Source: Rhodospirillales bacterium
Lineage (GTDB): Bacteria > Pseudomonadota > Alphaproteobacteria > Rhodospirillales > Defluviicoccaceae
Assembly: GCA_016712595.1 (NCBI GenBank)
Contig: JADJQT010000002.1
Coordinates: forward strand, 310,001 to 374,000
Direction of reading: 5' to 3'
Length of the DNA: 64,000 nucleotides
Below, piece after piece: positions 1-9,671 of the stretch. Below the pieces are notes generated by a model. That model did no database searches. It was not told where the DNA came from and worked only from the letters and a program-made list of their open reading frames with translations. Numbering within the stretch: position 1 is the stretch's first letter; every line of letters starts with the position of its first letter. The translations under genes and the position numbers were made by a program.

Positions 1-1654
1 TGAGCGGCACGCGCTTGACGTAGCCGGCGTGGGTCACCGTCACGACCATGTCTTCGCGCTGGATCAGGCTCTCGAGGTCGGCGTCGCCTGCGTTTTCCTC
101 GATCAGCGTCCGTCGTGGCGTCGCGAACCGCTCCTTGACGTCGAGCAACTCGCTGCGCAGGACGTCAAGCAAGCGGGCGCGAGAGCCGAGGATCGAGAGG
201 TATTCGGCGATTTCGGTGCCCAGCACGCGGAGATCCTCGCCGATCTTTTCGCGCTCGAGCCCGGTGAGGCGGTGGAGGCGCAGATCGAGGATGGCGCGGG
301 CTTGCGTTTCCGAGAGACGGTAAAAGCCTGCCTCCGGCCCGACTTGTCCGGCCTCCTCGACCAGTGCCAGCAATGGGCCGACATCGCCGACCGGCCAATC
401 GCGGCCCATCAGCGCTTCGCGCGCGGACGCCGGATCAGGCGAGCGCCGGATGACCGCGACGATCTCGTCAATGTTGGCGACGGCGACGGCGAGACCGGCA
501 AGAACGTGCGCCCGCTCCCGCGCCTTGCCGAGCAGGAAGATGCTGCGCCTGCGGATGACGTCGGCGCGAAAGGCAAGGAAAGCCGACAGCATCTCCTTGA
601 GCGTCATCATCCGCGGCCGACGGCCGTCGAGCGCCAGCATGCTGACCCCGAACGACGTTTGCAGCGGGGAGAAACGCCAGAGCTGATTGAGGACGACGTC
701 CGGGTCGGCGTCGCGCTTGATCTCGATCACGACCCGAATGCCGTCCCGATCGCTTTCGTCGCGCAGATCGGAAATGCCTTCGATGCGCTTGTCGCGCACC
801 GCGTCGGCGATGATCTCGACCATGCGCGCCTTGTTCACCTGGTAGGGGATCTCATCGACAATGATCGCCGTTCGATCCTTGCGGACCTCCTCGATCCGGG
901 TGCGTGCGCGCATGAGCACCGAGCCGCGTCCCGTCGTATAGGCAGACAGAATCCCCGCACGACCGAGAATAAGCGCCCCGGTGGGAAAATCCGGGCCGGG
1001 GACATACTTTTCGATGAGTTCCGCGACAGAGAGTTGTGGATCGTCGATCAGCGCGCAGCAGGCGTCGATCACTTCACCAAGATTGTGCGGCGGAATGTTG
1101 GTCGCCATTCCCACCGCAATTCCGCCAGCGCCGTTGACGAGGACATTGGGGAAGCGGGCGGGGAGCACCACCGGCTCGACGCTGGCATCGTCATAGTTCG
1201 GCTGGAAATCGACCGTGTCCTTGTCGATGTCGTCGATCAGCGCGTGCCCGGAGCGCGCCAGGCGCGCCTCGGTGTAGCGCATCGCCGCCGCCTTATCGCC
1301 GTCTATCGAGCCGAAATTGCCCTGGCCCTCGATCAGCGGCAGCCGCATGGCGAAATCCTGGGCCATGCGCACCAGCGCGTCGTAAATCGACTGATCACCA
1401 TGCGGATGGTACTTACCCATCACGTCGCCGACGATGCGCGCCGATTTGCGGAATGGACGGTCGTGGGTGTAGCCGCTTTCGTGCATCGCGTAGACGATGC
1501 GCCGATGCACCGGCTTCAGCCCGTCGCGAACGTCCGGCAGCGCGCGCGCGACGATTACGCTCATCGCGTAATCGAGGTACGAGCGCTTCATCTCCTCCTC
1601 GATGGTCACGAGGCCGAGATCAGAGCCCGGCGGTACTGTCGGTGGCGTGGTCAC
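1..1654 (-). CDS. gyrA: DNA gyrase subunit A, N-terminal part (cut by window edge)
   Basis: Type II topoisomerase subunit that cuts and rejoins DNA during negative supercoiling, acting with GyrB. The reverse-strand frame stays open to base 1, so about 551 residues are visible and the C-terminal part lies outside. Visible motifs are the HPHGD quinolone-region loop, GQGNFGS and AAMRYTEARL, which holds the catalytic Tyr. MRLPLIEGQGNFGSIDGD matches GyrA better than ParC. I chose the GTG at 1652-1654 because the protein then begins a few residues before IEEEMKRSYLDYAM, as usual for the family; the ribosome site is weak. The position equivalent to E. coli Ser83 reads Gln (GDQSIYD). Divergent from the CheZ-like gene. 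Confidence 0.95.
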   Translation of the reverse strand, partial: MTTPPTVPPGSDLGLVTIEEEMKRSYLDYAMSVIVARALPDVRDGLKPVHRRIVYAMHESGYTHDRPFRKSARIVGDVMGKYHPHGDQSIYDALVRMAQDFAMRLPLIEGQGNFGSIDGDKAAAMRYTEARLARSGHALIDDIDKDTVDFQPNYDDASVEPVVLPARFPNVLVNGAGGIAVGMATNIPPHNLGEVIDACCALIDDPQLSVAELIEKYVPGPDFPTGALILGRAGILSAYTTGRGSVLMRARTRIEEVRKDRTAIIVDEIPYQVNKARMVEIIADAVRDKRIEGISDLRDESDRDGIRVVIEIKRDADPDVVLNQLWRFSPLQTSFGVSMLALDGRRPRMMTLKEMLSAFLAFRADVIRRRSIFLLGKARERAHVLAGLAVAVANIDEIVAVIRRSPDPASAREALMGRDWPVGDVGPLLALVEEAGQVGPEAGFYRLSETQARAILDLRLHRLTGLEREKIGEDLRVLGTEIAEYLSILGSRARLLDVLRSELLDVKERFATPRRTLIEENAGDADLESLIQREDMVVTVTHAGYVKRVPL

Positions 1655-1830
1655 GCAGCGGATCCCGCACAAGCGAAAAGTGAACGATCGAAAACACTAT
1701 CACGCGCACATATGCGGCACAATTCGCCGGCGCGCATGGGGTCCCTGCAATTTCGGTCAAGTTACCGGTTGTTAACCAACTGGCCGCAAAATGCGCGCAT
1801 GCCGATGCACCCCAAGGGACGATTGCCGTC

Positions 1831-2622
1831 ATGACCATCGCTACGTCCACGCAGAGACCGTTTACCGCGGAGATCCGCAGACACGCCGCGGGCGCTCCCA
1901 TCACCGCTGTGCTGCCTGAATTCGTTCCGACATCTTCGGACTCTGCCTTGTGGCAACAGGAGGTGCTTTCCGGAATCGCCGATATTCGGCGTCGTCTCTC
2001 GGATCTGATCGTCGCCGGGAGTGAAGCACCCATCGTGCCCGCTTCTGGCGCCGATCCGGCGACGGAAGAGCTTTCGAGCAGCGACAACCATGAACTGCGC
2101 AGCGAACTGAAGGCGCTGGAGCAGGCGATCATGGAAACCAAGCGGGAGATCGCAGCGCTCGGTCGTCTTGGCAAGCCGCCCACACGACTGTCGAACGCAA
2201 CCGACGAACTCGACGCCGTGGTCGATGCCACGGAAGCTGCCACCGAATGCATACTGGCGTCGAGCGAGCGCATCGACGAGATCGTCGTTCAGTTGCGTAA
2301 CCAAGCAGCGAGCGATGAAGAGAGGAACACGCTTGACGAGATCTGTGAGCAGGTAACCCGTATTTTCGAATCCTGCAACTTCCAGGATATCACGGGTCAG
2401 CGGATCACCAAGGTGGTCAACGCGATGAAGTTCATTGAAGAGCGGGTTGAACGGATGATTGAAATATTCGGCGGCACCGAGGCCTTCTCCGCCGCCGACG
2501 TTGCGCCCCAAGTCGAACCTGAGGCAGAACCTGACGACGAATCGCACCTGTTGGAAGGCCCGCAGCTGGAAGGGGCGCCGGCGAAGATTTCGCAGGATGA
2601 TATCGACGCGTTCTTCAACTAG
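1831..2622 (+). CDS. CheZ-family chemotaxis phosphatase-like protein
   Basis: 263 residues, cytoplasmic. The C-terminal half carries the CheZ signature NFQDITGQRITKV; Asp186 and Gln190 correspond to the residues that act on phospho-CheY in E. coli CheZ. The extreme C-terminus SQDDIDAFFN resembles the CheY-binding tail after an acidic linker (about 225-250). Residues 90-180 look helical, fitting the long four-helix bundle of the family. No che operon is adjacent: the neighbours are gyrA, divergent across a 176-base gap, and ubiG, convergent. The response regulator it dephosphorylates therefore cannot be named from here. Family assignment is firm; its role as a true CheY phosphatase is inferred. 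Confidence 0.85.
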   Translation: MTIATSTQRPFTAEIRRHAAGAPITAVLPEFVPTSSDSALWQQEVLSGIADIRRRLSDLIVAGSEAPIVPASGADPATEELSSSDNHELRSELKALEQAIMETKREIAALGRLGKPPTRLSNATDELDAVVDATEAATECILASSERIDEIVVQLRNQAASDEERNTLDEICEQVTRIFESCNFQDITGQRITKVVNAMKFIEERVERMIEIFGGTEAFSAADVAPQVEPEAEPDDESHLLEGPQLEGAPAKISQDDIDAFFN

Positions 2623-2670
2623 GTGTTTCGTTCTCTACCCTTGTCCGGGCGCCGCCGATCGCGAAAGCGT

Positions 2671-3444
2671 TTAGCGCGCCATTGCCATGTAATTGACGTC
2701 AAGTTTGCGGCTGAGCGACCAGGATTGGCGAAGAGGATTGTATGACAGGCCAGCGGCGTCGGTGAGCAACAGGCCCTGGCGGCGAAGCATTTGGGCCATT
2801 TCCGCCGGTTTGACAAACTTGCGCCAATCGTGCGTGCCGCGCGGCACCCAGTTGAGGACGTATTCTGCGCCCACCTTGGCAAGGGCCAGAGACGCCCAGG
2901 TACGATTGAGTGTCGAGAGAATCATCGCCCCGCCGGGGGCAAGCAAGGCGGTGATCGCGGCAGCGAAATCGTCATGATCGGCGACATGTTCAACGACCTC
3001 AAGGGCAAGAACCACGTCGAAACGGGCGCCTTCGCGGGCCAAGTCCTCGGGTCCGGCACGCCGATAGTCGATGTCCAGCCCCGCGGCATGGGCGTGTACA
3101 CCGGCAATCCTGATCGCTTCTTCGGACGCATCGATTCCAGTGATGCTTGCGCCGCACCGTGCCATCTGCTCGGCGACGAGTCCGCCGCCGCAGCCAATAT
3201 CAATCATCGTCAGTCCGTCGAACGGTCGCGCGCTGTCCACATCGCGAGCGAAGTGGCGCGCGAGGCGCGTGCGGATAAAATCGACGCGAACGGGATTGAG
3301 CTGGTGCAGCGCGCGAAAATCGCCCTGCGGGTCCCACCACGATCGCGCCATCGCTTCGAAGCGGGCGATCTCGTCGTCGGCGGCGGTTTTCGCGAACGCG
3401 GTTCGGTCCGAGGGCTCTGAACGGAGAGTCATACGGAGAGTCAT
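2671..3444 (-). CDS. ubiG: Ubiquinone biosynthesis O-methyltransferase UbiG
   Basis: 257 residues. SAM-dependent enzyme that performs both O-methylations in ubiquinone synthesis. The opening DDEIARFEAMARSWWDPQGDF and LHQLNPVR are typical of UbiG, and IDIGCGGG (residues about 81-88) is the SAM-binding loop. Two starts are possible, 3444 and 3432, because the first twelve coding bases are duplicated in tandem, giving MTLRMTLR. It converges with the CheZ-like gene (49-base gap) and diverges from lysC. In many alphaproteobacteria ubiG and lysC are adjacent and divergent, which supports the call. Confidence 0.95.
   Translation of the reverse strand: MTLRMTLRSEPSDRTAFAKTAADDEIARFEAMARSWWDPQGDFRALHQLNPVRVDFIRTRLARHFARDVDSARPFDGLTMIDIGCGGGLVAEQMARCGASITGIDASEEAIRIAGVHAHAAGLDIDYRRAGPEDLAREGARFDVVLALEVVEHVADHDDFAAAITALLAPGGAMILSTLNRTWASLALAKVGAEYVLNWVPRGTHDWRKFVKPAEMAQMLRRQGLLLTDAAGLSYNPLRQSWSLSRKLDVNYMAMAR
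3421..3444. repeat. Perfect 12-bp tandem duplication across the ubiG start
   Basis: The unit acggagagtcat occurs twice in a row (3421-3432 and 3433-3444). On the minus strand each copy encodes ATG-ACT-CTC-CGT, so the duplication adds a second in-frame start codon four codons upstream. It looks like a slippage duplication that leaves the frame unchanged. Confidence 0.9.
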
Positions 3445-3642
3445 GACGGCTGCACTTTGCGACGAGAGGTAGTCAAGCGGGCGCACTTGCGCTCGAATTC
3501 GACCCTCAGTATCTAAGCGCCGACGATCTCGAAGCAAGAGGCCTTGCTCTGCGGTGCGCGCCGGTCGCTTGGTGTCGGTCGTCACTACTCGCATAAAATA
3601 CCCGCGCTCGATTGAGATCACCCGCGAGACTCCAGGAGATCT

Positions 3643-4863
3643 ATGGCCCGATTGGTGAAAAAATTCGGCGGAACGTCCGTCGCCGACTTGGCGCGTATCC
3701 GTGCTGCGGCGAAACGCATCAAGCAGTCCGTCGATGCTGGCGATGAGGTCGCGGTGGTCGTCTCGGCGATGGCGGGGGAGACCAACCGTCTGGTCGATTT
3801 CGTCAAAAAGATTAGTCCGCTCTACGACCCCCACGAATACGACGTGGTGGTTGCGAGCGGCGAGCAGGTGACCGCCGGGCTAATGGCGCTCGCGCTGCAG
3901 GAGGTCGGCGTCGCGTCGCGATCGTGGCTCGGCTGGCAAATCCGCTTCCTCACCGACGATGCGCACGGGAAGGCGCGAATCGGCGCAATCGAAACCCATG
4001 AGATCGAGCAACAATTCGCCGCCGGCGGCGTTCCCGTCATCGCCGGCTTTCAGGGGCTTGCCGCCGGGAACCGGGTGACGACCCTGGGGCGGGGCGGCTC
4101 CGATACAACGGCGGTGGCGCTTGCGGCGGCTTTGAAGGCCGATCGCTGTGACATCTATACGGACGTTGATGGGGTCTACACGACGGATCCGCGTATCGTT
4201 GCCAAGGCCCGCAAGCTCGTTACAATTACCTTCGAGGAAATGCTCGAAATGGCCTCCGTCGGTGCAAAGGTGCTGCAAACGCGAGCCGTCGAGTTAGCGA
4301 TGAAATATGGCGTTCGCACGCAAGTCCTGTCCAGTTTTGACGACGTTCCCGGCACGGTGGTGGTAGGCGAGGAGGAGGTCTTGGAGCACGAATTGGTCAG
4401 CGGTATCACCTACAGCCGCGACGAAGCGAAAATCACCTTGTTACACGTCGCCGATCGCCCGGGGGTTGCCGCCAGCATTTTTGTTCCGCTCGCGGACGCC
4501 AACATCAATGTCGACATGATCGTGCAGAATATCTCGCCAAAGGGCGATACGACCGACCTGACGTTCACGGTCAGCGAAGGGGACCTGGAGCGGACCGTAG
4601 CAGTCCTGCGCGAGCGCCGGAGCGAGATCGGCTATTCGGATATGAAGTACGATCCGAACGTCGTTAAAGTCTCGGTGATCGGTGTTGGAATGCGCAGTCA
4701 CGCGGGTATCGCATCACAAATGTTCCGCGCGTTGGCCGAGCGAGGTATCAACATACAGGTGATTTCCACATCCGAGATCAAGGTTAGCGTGCTTATCGAA
4801 GAGGCGTATACGGAGCTTGCCGTGCGTACGCTGCATACTGCATACGGCCTTGACGCATCCTGA
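3643..4863 (+). CDS. lysC: Aspartate kinase
   Basis: 406 residues. Phosphorylates L-aspartate, the first step toward lysine, threonine, methionine and diaminopimelate. The N-terminus carries the kinase motif KFGGTSV; residues to about 230 form the amino-acid kinase domain, with LGRGGSDTTAVALA for substrate binding. Two ACT regulatory domains follow (about 265-335 and 345-405), as in feedback-regulated aspartokinases. The start is well supported by AGGAG six bases upstream. The next gene begins one base after the stop, suggesting cotranscription with the nitronate monooxygenase and ptsP. Expression and allosteric control by lysine or threonine are expected from the family, not shown here. Confidence 0.97.
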   Translation: MARLVKKFGGTSVADLARIRAAAKRIKQSVDAGDEVAVVVSAMAGETNRLVDFVKKISPLYDPHEYDVVVASGEQVTAGLMALALQEVGVASRSWLGWQIRFLTDDAHGKARIGAIETHEIEQQFAAGGVPVIAGFQGLAAGNRVTTLGRGGSDTTAVALAAALKADRCDIYTDVDGVYTTDPRIVAKARKLVTITFEEMLEMASVGAKVLQTRAVELAMKYGVRTQVLSSFDDVPGTVVVGEEEVLEHELVSGITYSRDEAKITLLHVADRPGVAASIFVPLADANINVDMIVQNISPKGDTTDLTFTVSEGDLERTVAVLRERRSEIGYSDMKYDPNVVKVSVIGVGMRSHAGIASQMFRALAERGINIQVISTSEIKVSVLIEEAYTELAVRTLHTAYGLDAS

Positions 4864-4864
4864 C

Positions 4865-5905
4865 ATGAACCCGGACAGTGCCGCGCCGGAGGTGATTCTC
4901 AACCGGCTCTGGTCGCGCGGGCGGGAATTTCTCGGGTGTGCGAATGCCATCATGGGCGGGGCCATGTCGTGGGTATCGGAGCGGCGATTGGTCGCGGCGA
5001 TTTCGAACGCCGGCGGGTTTGGCGTGCTCGCCTGCGGCTCGCTCCGGCCGGCCCAGCTTGCCGAGGAGATCAGCGGAACCAAGGCGCTGACCGACCAGCC
5101 GTTCGGTGTCAACCTGATCACCATGCACCCCGACCTCGACGCGCTGATCGATCTTTGTATCGCCGAGCATATCTCGCATGTCGTTCTGGCGGGCGGGGTG
5201 CCCCCCAGCGCCGCAATCCGCAAGATCAAGGACGGCGGCGGAAAGGTCATGTGCTTCGCGCCCGCTCTCGGCCTCGCCAAGCGGCTCATCCGCAATGGTG
5301 CCGACGCCTTGATCATCGAGGGTGCGGAAGCAGGTGGCCACATCGGGCCGGTGTCCACCGGTGTATTGGCGCAGGAAATTCTGCCGCAGATCCGTGACGT
5401 TCCCGTGTTCGTCGCTGGCGGCATCGGCCGCGGGGAAGCGATCGTTTCGTATTTGCGGATGGGGGCGGCGGGATGCCAGCTCGGAACGCGCTTCGTCTGT
5501 GCCGAGGAATCGATCGCGCACGACCGGTTCAAGCAGGCGTTCATCCGCGCCAGCGCGCGGGATGCGGTCGTCTCGGTTCAGATCGATCCCGACCTGCCGA
5601 TAATCCCCGTGCGCGCACTGGTCAATCGCGGAACGGTGAGATTTACCGACGCGCAGCGCCGCATTGCCGCGCAATTTCGCGCCGGCGCGCTCTCGCAAGA
5701 GGCCGCTCAGCTTGAGATCGAGCTTTTTTGGGCGGGGGCGCTGAGGCGGGCCGTTCTCGATGGCGACGTCGACGAAGGATCGGTCATGGCGGGACAGAGC
5801 GTCGGAATGGTCACGCAAGTTCAGCCGATGCGTCAGATTATCGCCGAGCTTTTGGAACAAGCGCGAGCGGCGGTATCCGAGCCGTCTGTTCGAAGGGCCG
5901 TCTGA
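4865..5905 (+). CDS. Nitronate monooxygenase family protein (NMO/FabK-like)
   Basis: 346 residues. FMN-dependent TIM-barrel enzyme; family members oxidise alkyl nitronates and some are enoyl-ACP reductases. Seen: IMGGAMSWVSERRLVAAISNAGGFGVLA at the N-terminus, EAGGHIGP (flavin/catalytic region), and PVFVAGGIGRGEA with GCQLGTRF, which form the phosphate-binding part of the barrel. The ATG at 4865 follows the lysC stop directly. A longer version starting at 4817 would lie inside lysC and has no family counterpart, so it was not used. Its position between lysC and ptsP suggests one transcript, although the metabolic link is not obvious. The true substrate cannot be told from sequence. Confidence 0.85.
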   Translation: MNPDSAAPEVILNRLWSRGREFLGCANAIMGGAMSWVSERRLVAAISNAGGFGVLACGSLRPAQLAEEISGTKALTDQPFGVNLITMHPDLDALIDLCIAEHISHVVLAGGVPPSAAIRKIKDGGGKVMCFAPALGLAKRLIRNGADALIIEGAEAGGHIGPVSTGVLAQEILPQIRDVPVFVAGGIGRGEAIVSYLRMGAAGCQLGTRFVCAEESIAHDRFKQAFIRASARDAVVSVQIDPDLPIIPVRALVNRGTVRFTDAQRRIAAQFRAGALSQEAAQLEIELFWAGALRRAVLDGDVDEGSVMAGQSVGMVTQVQPMRQIIAELLEQARAAVSEPSVRRAV

Positions 5906-5908
5906 GCG

Positions 5909-8179
5909 ATGCAGTACGGCCAGACCGTCCTCGTTCTCCGCCGCCTGCTTGCGCGCATCCGCGATGTCATGGCGGCGAACGGCAGCGCGCAAACCCGTCT
6001 CGCCCGGATCGTCTCGATTATCGCCAAGGACATGGCGACAGAGGTTTGTTCCATTTATGTGCGGCGCGCGGGCGACGTTCTGGAACTCTTTGCCACCCAG
6101 GGGCTGCGGGCGACGGCGGTGCGCCGGACCCGACTGCGTGTGGGGGAAGGATTGATTGGCGAGATCGCGGCCAAGGGACGGCCGTTGGCGCTGTCCGACG
6201 CACAAAGCCACCCGAGCTTCGCCTTTCGGCCCGAAACCGGCGAAGAAGCCTATCAGGCGCTGATGGGAGTGCCGATTTTGCGCGGTGGCCGTGTCGTCGG
6301 CGTGCTGGCCGTCCAGAACGTGCATCACCGGCAATACACGGATGAAGAGATCGAAGCGCTGCAGACTGTGGCGATGGTCCTCGCCGAACTCGTTGCCGGC
6401 GGGGATCTCGTCGGCCGCGAGGAACGTTTGCCAACCGAGGGATTGGCCTTATCGCCGGTGCGCCTTGAGGGCGCGCGGCTGAACGCCGGTATTGGTATCG
6501 GTGGCGCCGTTTTGCATAAGCACCAGTTCACCATCCGCCAACTCGTTGCCGAAGACACCCGCGTCGAACACGAGCGGCTTCGCAAGGCTGTCGCCGAAAT
6601 GCACGGTGCCCTGGACAACATGCTGCGTGCCAGCGCCGTTGCCGGCTCCGGGGAACACCGTGACGTTCTCGAGACGTATCGACTGATCGCAGAAGATGTC
6701 GGCTGGCTGCGCCGCATCGGCGATGCGATCAATACGGGACTCACCGCCGAAGCCGCAGTGCAAAAGGTCAACGATGATATCCATGCGCGCATGCGCCAGG
6801 TATCCGATTCCTATTTGCGCGAACGCGTGCATGATCTGGAGGATCTGGCGAACAGGCTGTTGCAGCATCTGCTGAAGCGCGATGACGCGATGCCCGAGGC
6901 GCCCCCCGGTGAGGATTTCGTTCTGGTCGCACGCAATCTCGGGCCGGCGCAATTACTCGACTACAATCGGGGGGCTTTGAAGGCGGTCGTTCTGGAGGAG
7001 GGCTCGCCAAACTCGCATGTTGCGATCGTCGCCCGCGCGCTCGATATTCCGGTCGTGGGTCAGGTGCGCAACGCCCTCGCGCGGATCGAGAGCGGTGATC
7101 CGCTGATTGTCGACGCCGATCACTCCCAGGTGTTCGTGCGGCCGTCTGAAGATGTCAGGCAGATGTTTCGCCGCAGCATAGCGGCGCGGGCCGCGCGCAT
7201 GGCGCGCTATGAGGAGAGCAAGGGGCTTCCCGCCGTCACGCTCGATGGAGTCCGGATCGCCGTCAGCATCAATGCCGGCCTTCTCGTCGATTTACAGCAT
7301 GTTGCCGAAAGCGATGTCGACGGTATCGGTCTTTATCGCACCGAAGTGCCGTTCATGGTCCGCTCGGAGCTGCCGAACGTTGAAAGCCAACGGCACTTGT
7401 ACGCGAAGGTCCACGAGTACGCTGCGGGCAAGCCGGTCGTCTTCCGGACGCTCGATATCGGCGGCGACAAGGTGATGCCGTATTGGGACCATGGCGAAGA
7501 CGAGAACCCGGCGATGGGATGGCGGGCGATTCGCGTATCGTTCGACCGGCCGGCCCTGCTCCGTCAGCAGCTTCGCGCGCTTATCCAGGCAAGCCCCGGT
7601 CGCGATCTTCACGTCATGTTTCCGATGATCGCCGAGGTGGGGGAATTTCGTTTCGCCAAGACCCTCCTTGATCGGGAACTGCAGCGCCAGGACGCGTGCG
7701 GTTGGGCGCCACCGCGGCGGGTTCATGTGGGGGCGATGCTCGAAGTACCGGCGCTTTTGTTCCAGCTCGACGATCTGCTGAAAAACGTGGATTTTTTGTC
7801 GATTGGAACAAATGATCTATTCCAATTCCTGTTCGCGAGTGATCGAGGCAACTACCGTATCTCTGAGCGGTACGATGTACTTTCGCCCGTATTGCTTCAT
7901 GTCTTGCGTTCGATCATCGAGCGTTGCCGTAACGCCGGGGTGCCCGTGAGTCTGTGCGGAGAAATGGCCGGGCGACCTCTTGATGCCATGGCTTTGATCG
8001 GTATTGGTTTTGATAACCTCTCGATTTCTCCGCCTGCTGTAGGTCCGATCAAGATGATGATTCGCAGCTTGGACCGCAGAGCACTCGCCGGCTACATGGA
8101 CAAGATTTGCCAGGAGCGTCAGGGCAGTTGCCGCGAAAAGCTTAAATCTTACGCACAAGATCACGAAATCGTCATATGA
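5909..8179 (+). CDS. ptsP: PEP-protein phosphotransferase of the nitrogen PTS (EI-Ntr, PtsP)
   Basis: 756 residues. First phosphorelay component of the regulatory PTS-Ntr: it takes phosphate from PEP and passes it to NPr. An N-terminal GAF sensor domain (about 15-165) separates it from sugar-PTS enzyme I. It then has the phosphohistidine domain with His370 in SPNSHVAIVARALDIPVVG, and the PEP-binding barrel ending in SLCGEMAGRP with the conserved Cys near 683. Starts three bases after the preceding gene. No NPr or EIIA-Ntr gene is in the window. lysC-ptsP-prfA-prmC linkage is common in alphaproteobacteria, though here a RodZ-ispG-hisS-hemA block has been inserted between ptsP and prfA. Confidence 0.95.
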   Translation: MQYGQTVLVLRRLLARIRDVMAANGSAQTRLARIVSIIAKDMATEVCSIYVRRAGDVLELFATQGLRATAVRRTRLRVGEGLIGEIAAKGRPLALSDAQSHPSFAFRPETGEEAYQALMGVPILRGGRVVGVLAVQNVHHRQYTDEEIEALQTVAMVLAELVAGGDLVGREERLPTEGLALSPVRLEGARLNAGIGIGGAVLHKHQFTIRQLVAEDTRVEHERLRKAVAEMHGALDNMLRASAVAGSGEHRDVLETYRLIAEDVGWLRRIGDAINTGLTAEAAVQKVNDDIHARMRQVSDSYLRERVHDLEDLANRLLQHLLKRDDAMPEAPPGEDFVLVARNLGPAQLLDYNRGALKAVVLEEGSPNSHVAIVARALDIPVVGQVRNALARIESGDPLIVDADHSQVFVRPSEDVRQMFRRSIAARAARMARYEESKGLPAVTLDGVRIAVSINAGLLVDLQHVAESDVDGIGLYRTEVPFMVRSELPNVESQRHLYAKVHEYAAGKPVVFRTLDIGGDKVMPYWDHGEDENPAMGWRAIRVSFDRPALLRQQLRALIQASPGRDLHVMFPMIAEVGEFRFAKTLLDRELQRQDACGWAPPRRVHVGAMLEVPALLFQLDDLLKNVDFLSIGTNDLFQFLFASDRGNYRISERYDVLSPVLLHVLRSIIERCRNAGVPVSLCGEMAGRPLDAMALIGIGFDNLSISPPAVGPIKMMIRSLDRRALAGYMDKICQERQGSCREKLKSYAQDHEIVI

Positions 8180-8393
8180 CTGCACAGGCTGAAGATGATC
8201 GGTTGCAATTCTATAATGAATGGCGACAATAAGAGCGATAAGACCCTGTGCGCAGACACCGGGGTCAGGGGCGTAGGTGAGGGGGAAAAAAAGAAGCGCG
8301 GTTCTTGGCGTTGTCCGCTGCGTCGGTGCGACACAGCCGGCCTTACAACAGTTGGACGGCTGACAGGTTCGGCGGCCTGAGGTGAGGACGAGG

Positions 8394-9437
8394 ATGATGG
8401 AGGGCCACGTCGAGCCACATGCAGGCAAGGGGGTTGGCGCGATATTACGCGAGAGGCGACGGCGCCAGGGGCGCGATCTCGCTGAACTTGCGTATGATCT
8501 GCATATTCGGCGACGTTATTTGGAGGCAATTGAAGATAGCCAGTATCAGGCACTGCCTGCTCCAGTCTACGCAATCGGCTTCGTACGGTCCTATGCGGAG
8601 TTACTAGGGCTCGACGGGGATGAGATCGTGCGGCGATTTAAGATTGAAATCGCCGGCCTCGGTGTCGAGACGCCACTGCATTTTCCCTTGCCGATCTCGC
8701 AAGGAAGCACCCCGAAAGGGGGCGTTGTGCTGCTCGGTGCGATCATCGCCGTTGCCGGGTACATTTCCTGGTACGCCGGTGCCGATCGCCGTGTCGACGT
8801 CAGTGAACTCATTGTGCCGGTTCCCGAAAGGCTCGCTCCCCTTTCCGAAACCAGCGGGCACGAAGCTCCGGCGCCCACGGCCATCGCCCGGCAGGATGCC
8901 AGGAGCGGCGACGCTCCGGCCGGCGTGCCGCCGGTCTCTGGGGAGACGAACGGCTTCGATGCCGCCGCGCGCAAGCAACCCCCGCGCGTAGCCGACAGAC
9001 AGGACCTTGCGTCCGCGCTGCCGATGGCGCCGACGGCTGCATTGAACGACGCGCAAGTGGCGGATGAGGCCGCGCGGTCGTCGATATCGTCCCCGCTTGC
9101 GATATCGCAGACGACCGGGAGTGCCCAGGCGGCCGAACTGCCCGACGAGGTCACGGCAGCCGGTCGCTCCGATGCGCGCATTGAGTTGCATGCGCGTGCG
9201 GATAGTTGGGTGGAAGTGCGCGAACCGCGAACGGATGCGCTCGTGGCCGCGCGACTGCTGAAGGCGGGCGAGATCTATCGCATTCCGGACAAACCGGGGC
9301 TCAAGCTGGTGACCGGTAATGCCGGCGGTCTCGTCGTCGTCGTCGACGGGAAGGTCGCACCGTCGTTGGGAAAGGATGGAGCCGTGCGTCGCGGCATTCC
9401 ACTTGACGCTGACGCGTTGCGTAAGGGGATCGACTGA
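8394..9437 (+). CDS. RodZ-like helix-turn-helix membrane protein
   Basis: 347 residues. Bacterial RodZ links MreB to the cell envelope. Layout seen: an N-terminal Xre-type helix-turn-helix (about 12-85, with ILRERRRRQGRDL and RRRYLEAIE), one membrane segment (about 109-127, GVVLLGAIIAVAGYISWY), a long Pro/Ala-rich periplasmic linker, and a C-terminal DUF4115 beta domain beginning near RIELHARADSWVEVREP. The ATG at 8394 has GAGG six bases upstream; a GTG at 8382 is possible. It is followed by ispG and hisS, the same order as E. coli yfgA(rodZ)-ispG-hisS, which strengthens the call. No mre genes are here. Confidence 0.85.
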   Translation: MMEGHVEPHAGKGVGAILRERRRRQGRDLAELAYDLHIRRRYLEAIEDSQYQALPAPVYAIGFVRSYAELLGLDGDEIVRRFKIEIAGLGVETPLHFPLPISQGSTPKGGVVLLGAIIAVAGYISWYAGADRRVDVSELIVPVPERLAPLSETSGHEAPAPTAIARQDARSGDAPAGVPPVSGETNGFDAAARKQPPRVADRQDLASALPMAPTAALNDAQVADEAARSSISSPLAISQTTGSAQAAELPDEVTAAGRSDARIELHARADSWVEVREPRTDALVAARLLKAGEIYRIPDKPGLKLVTGNAGGLVVVVDGKVAPSLGKDGAVRRGIPLDADALRKGID

Positions 9438-9671
9438 CACGCGCCTGCCGTCGCGTCGTTCATCGGCGCGTCTTGGGCACGCTCTCCTGCCCGGCCCGCG
9501 GGCGCGGATCCTCAAGACCGCCGTTGACCACCCCTTGTCTGATGCGGCAAAAGGATCGAATTGGTGCTGCAGGAGATGCAGACGGCGGGAACGCGCGAGT
9601 CTGGCGGTTTCGCCTTTCGGCGGCGCAAGGTCCGCTCCAGGCATTCGAATTTGGTGAAGAGGTTACGAACC

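Noticed and set aside
1..1654. parC instead of gyrA
   Set aside because: Motif context around HPHGD and GQGNFGS follows GyrA, and the length to the first motif matches it.
29..1834. A 601-codon open frame on the plus strand
   Set aside because: It is the antisense of gyrA; the reverse strand gives an unbroken, motif-complete gyrase protein.
4793..6334. A 513-codon minus-strand frame
   Set aside because: Antisense of the nitronate monooxygenase and ptsP genes, His/Arg/Asp-rich and without any domain.
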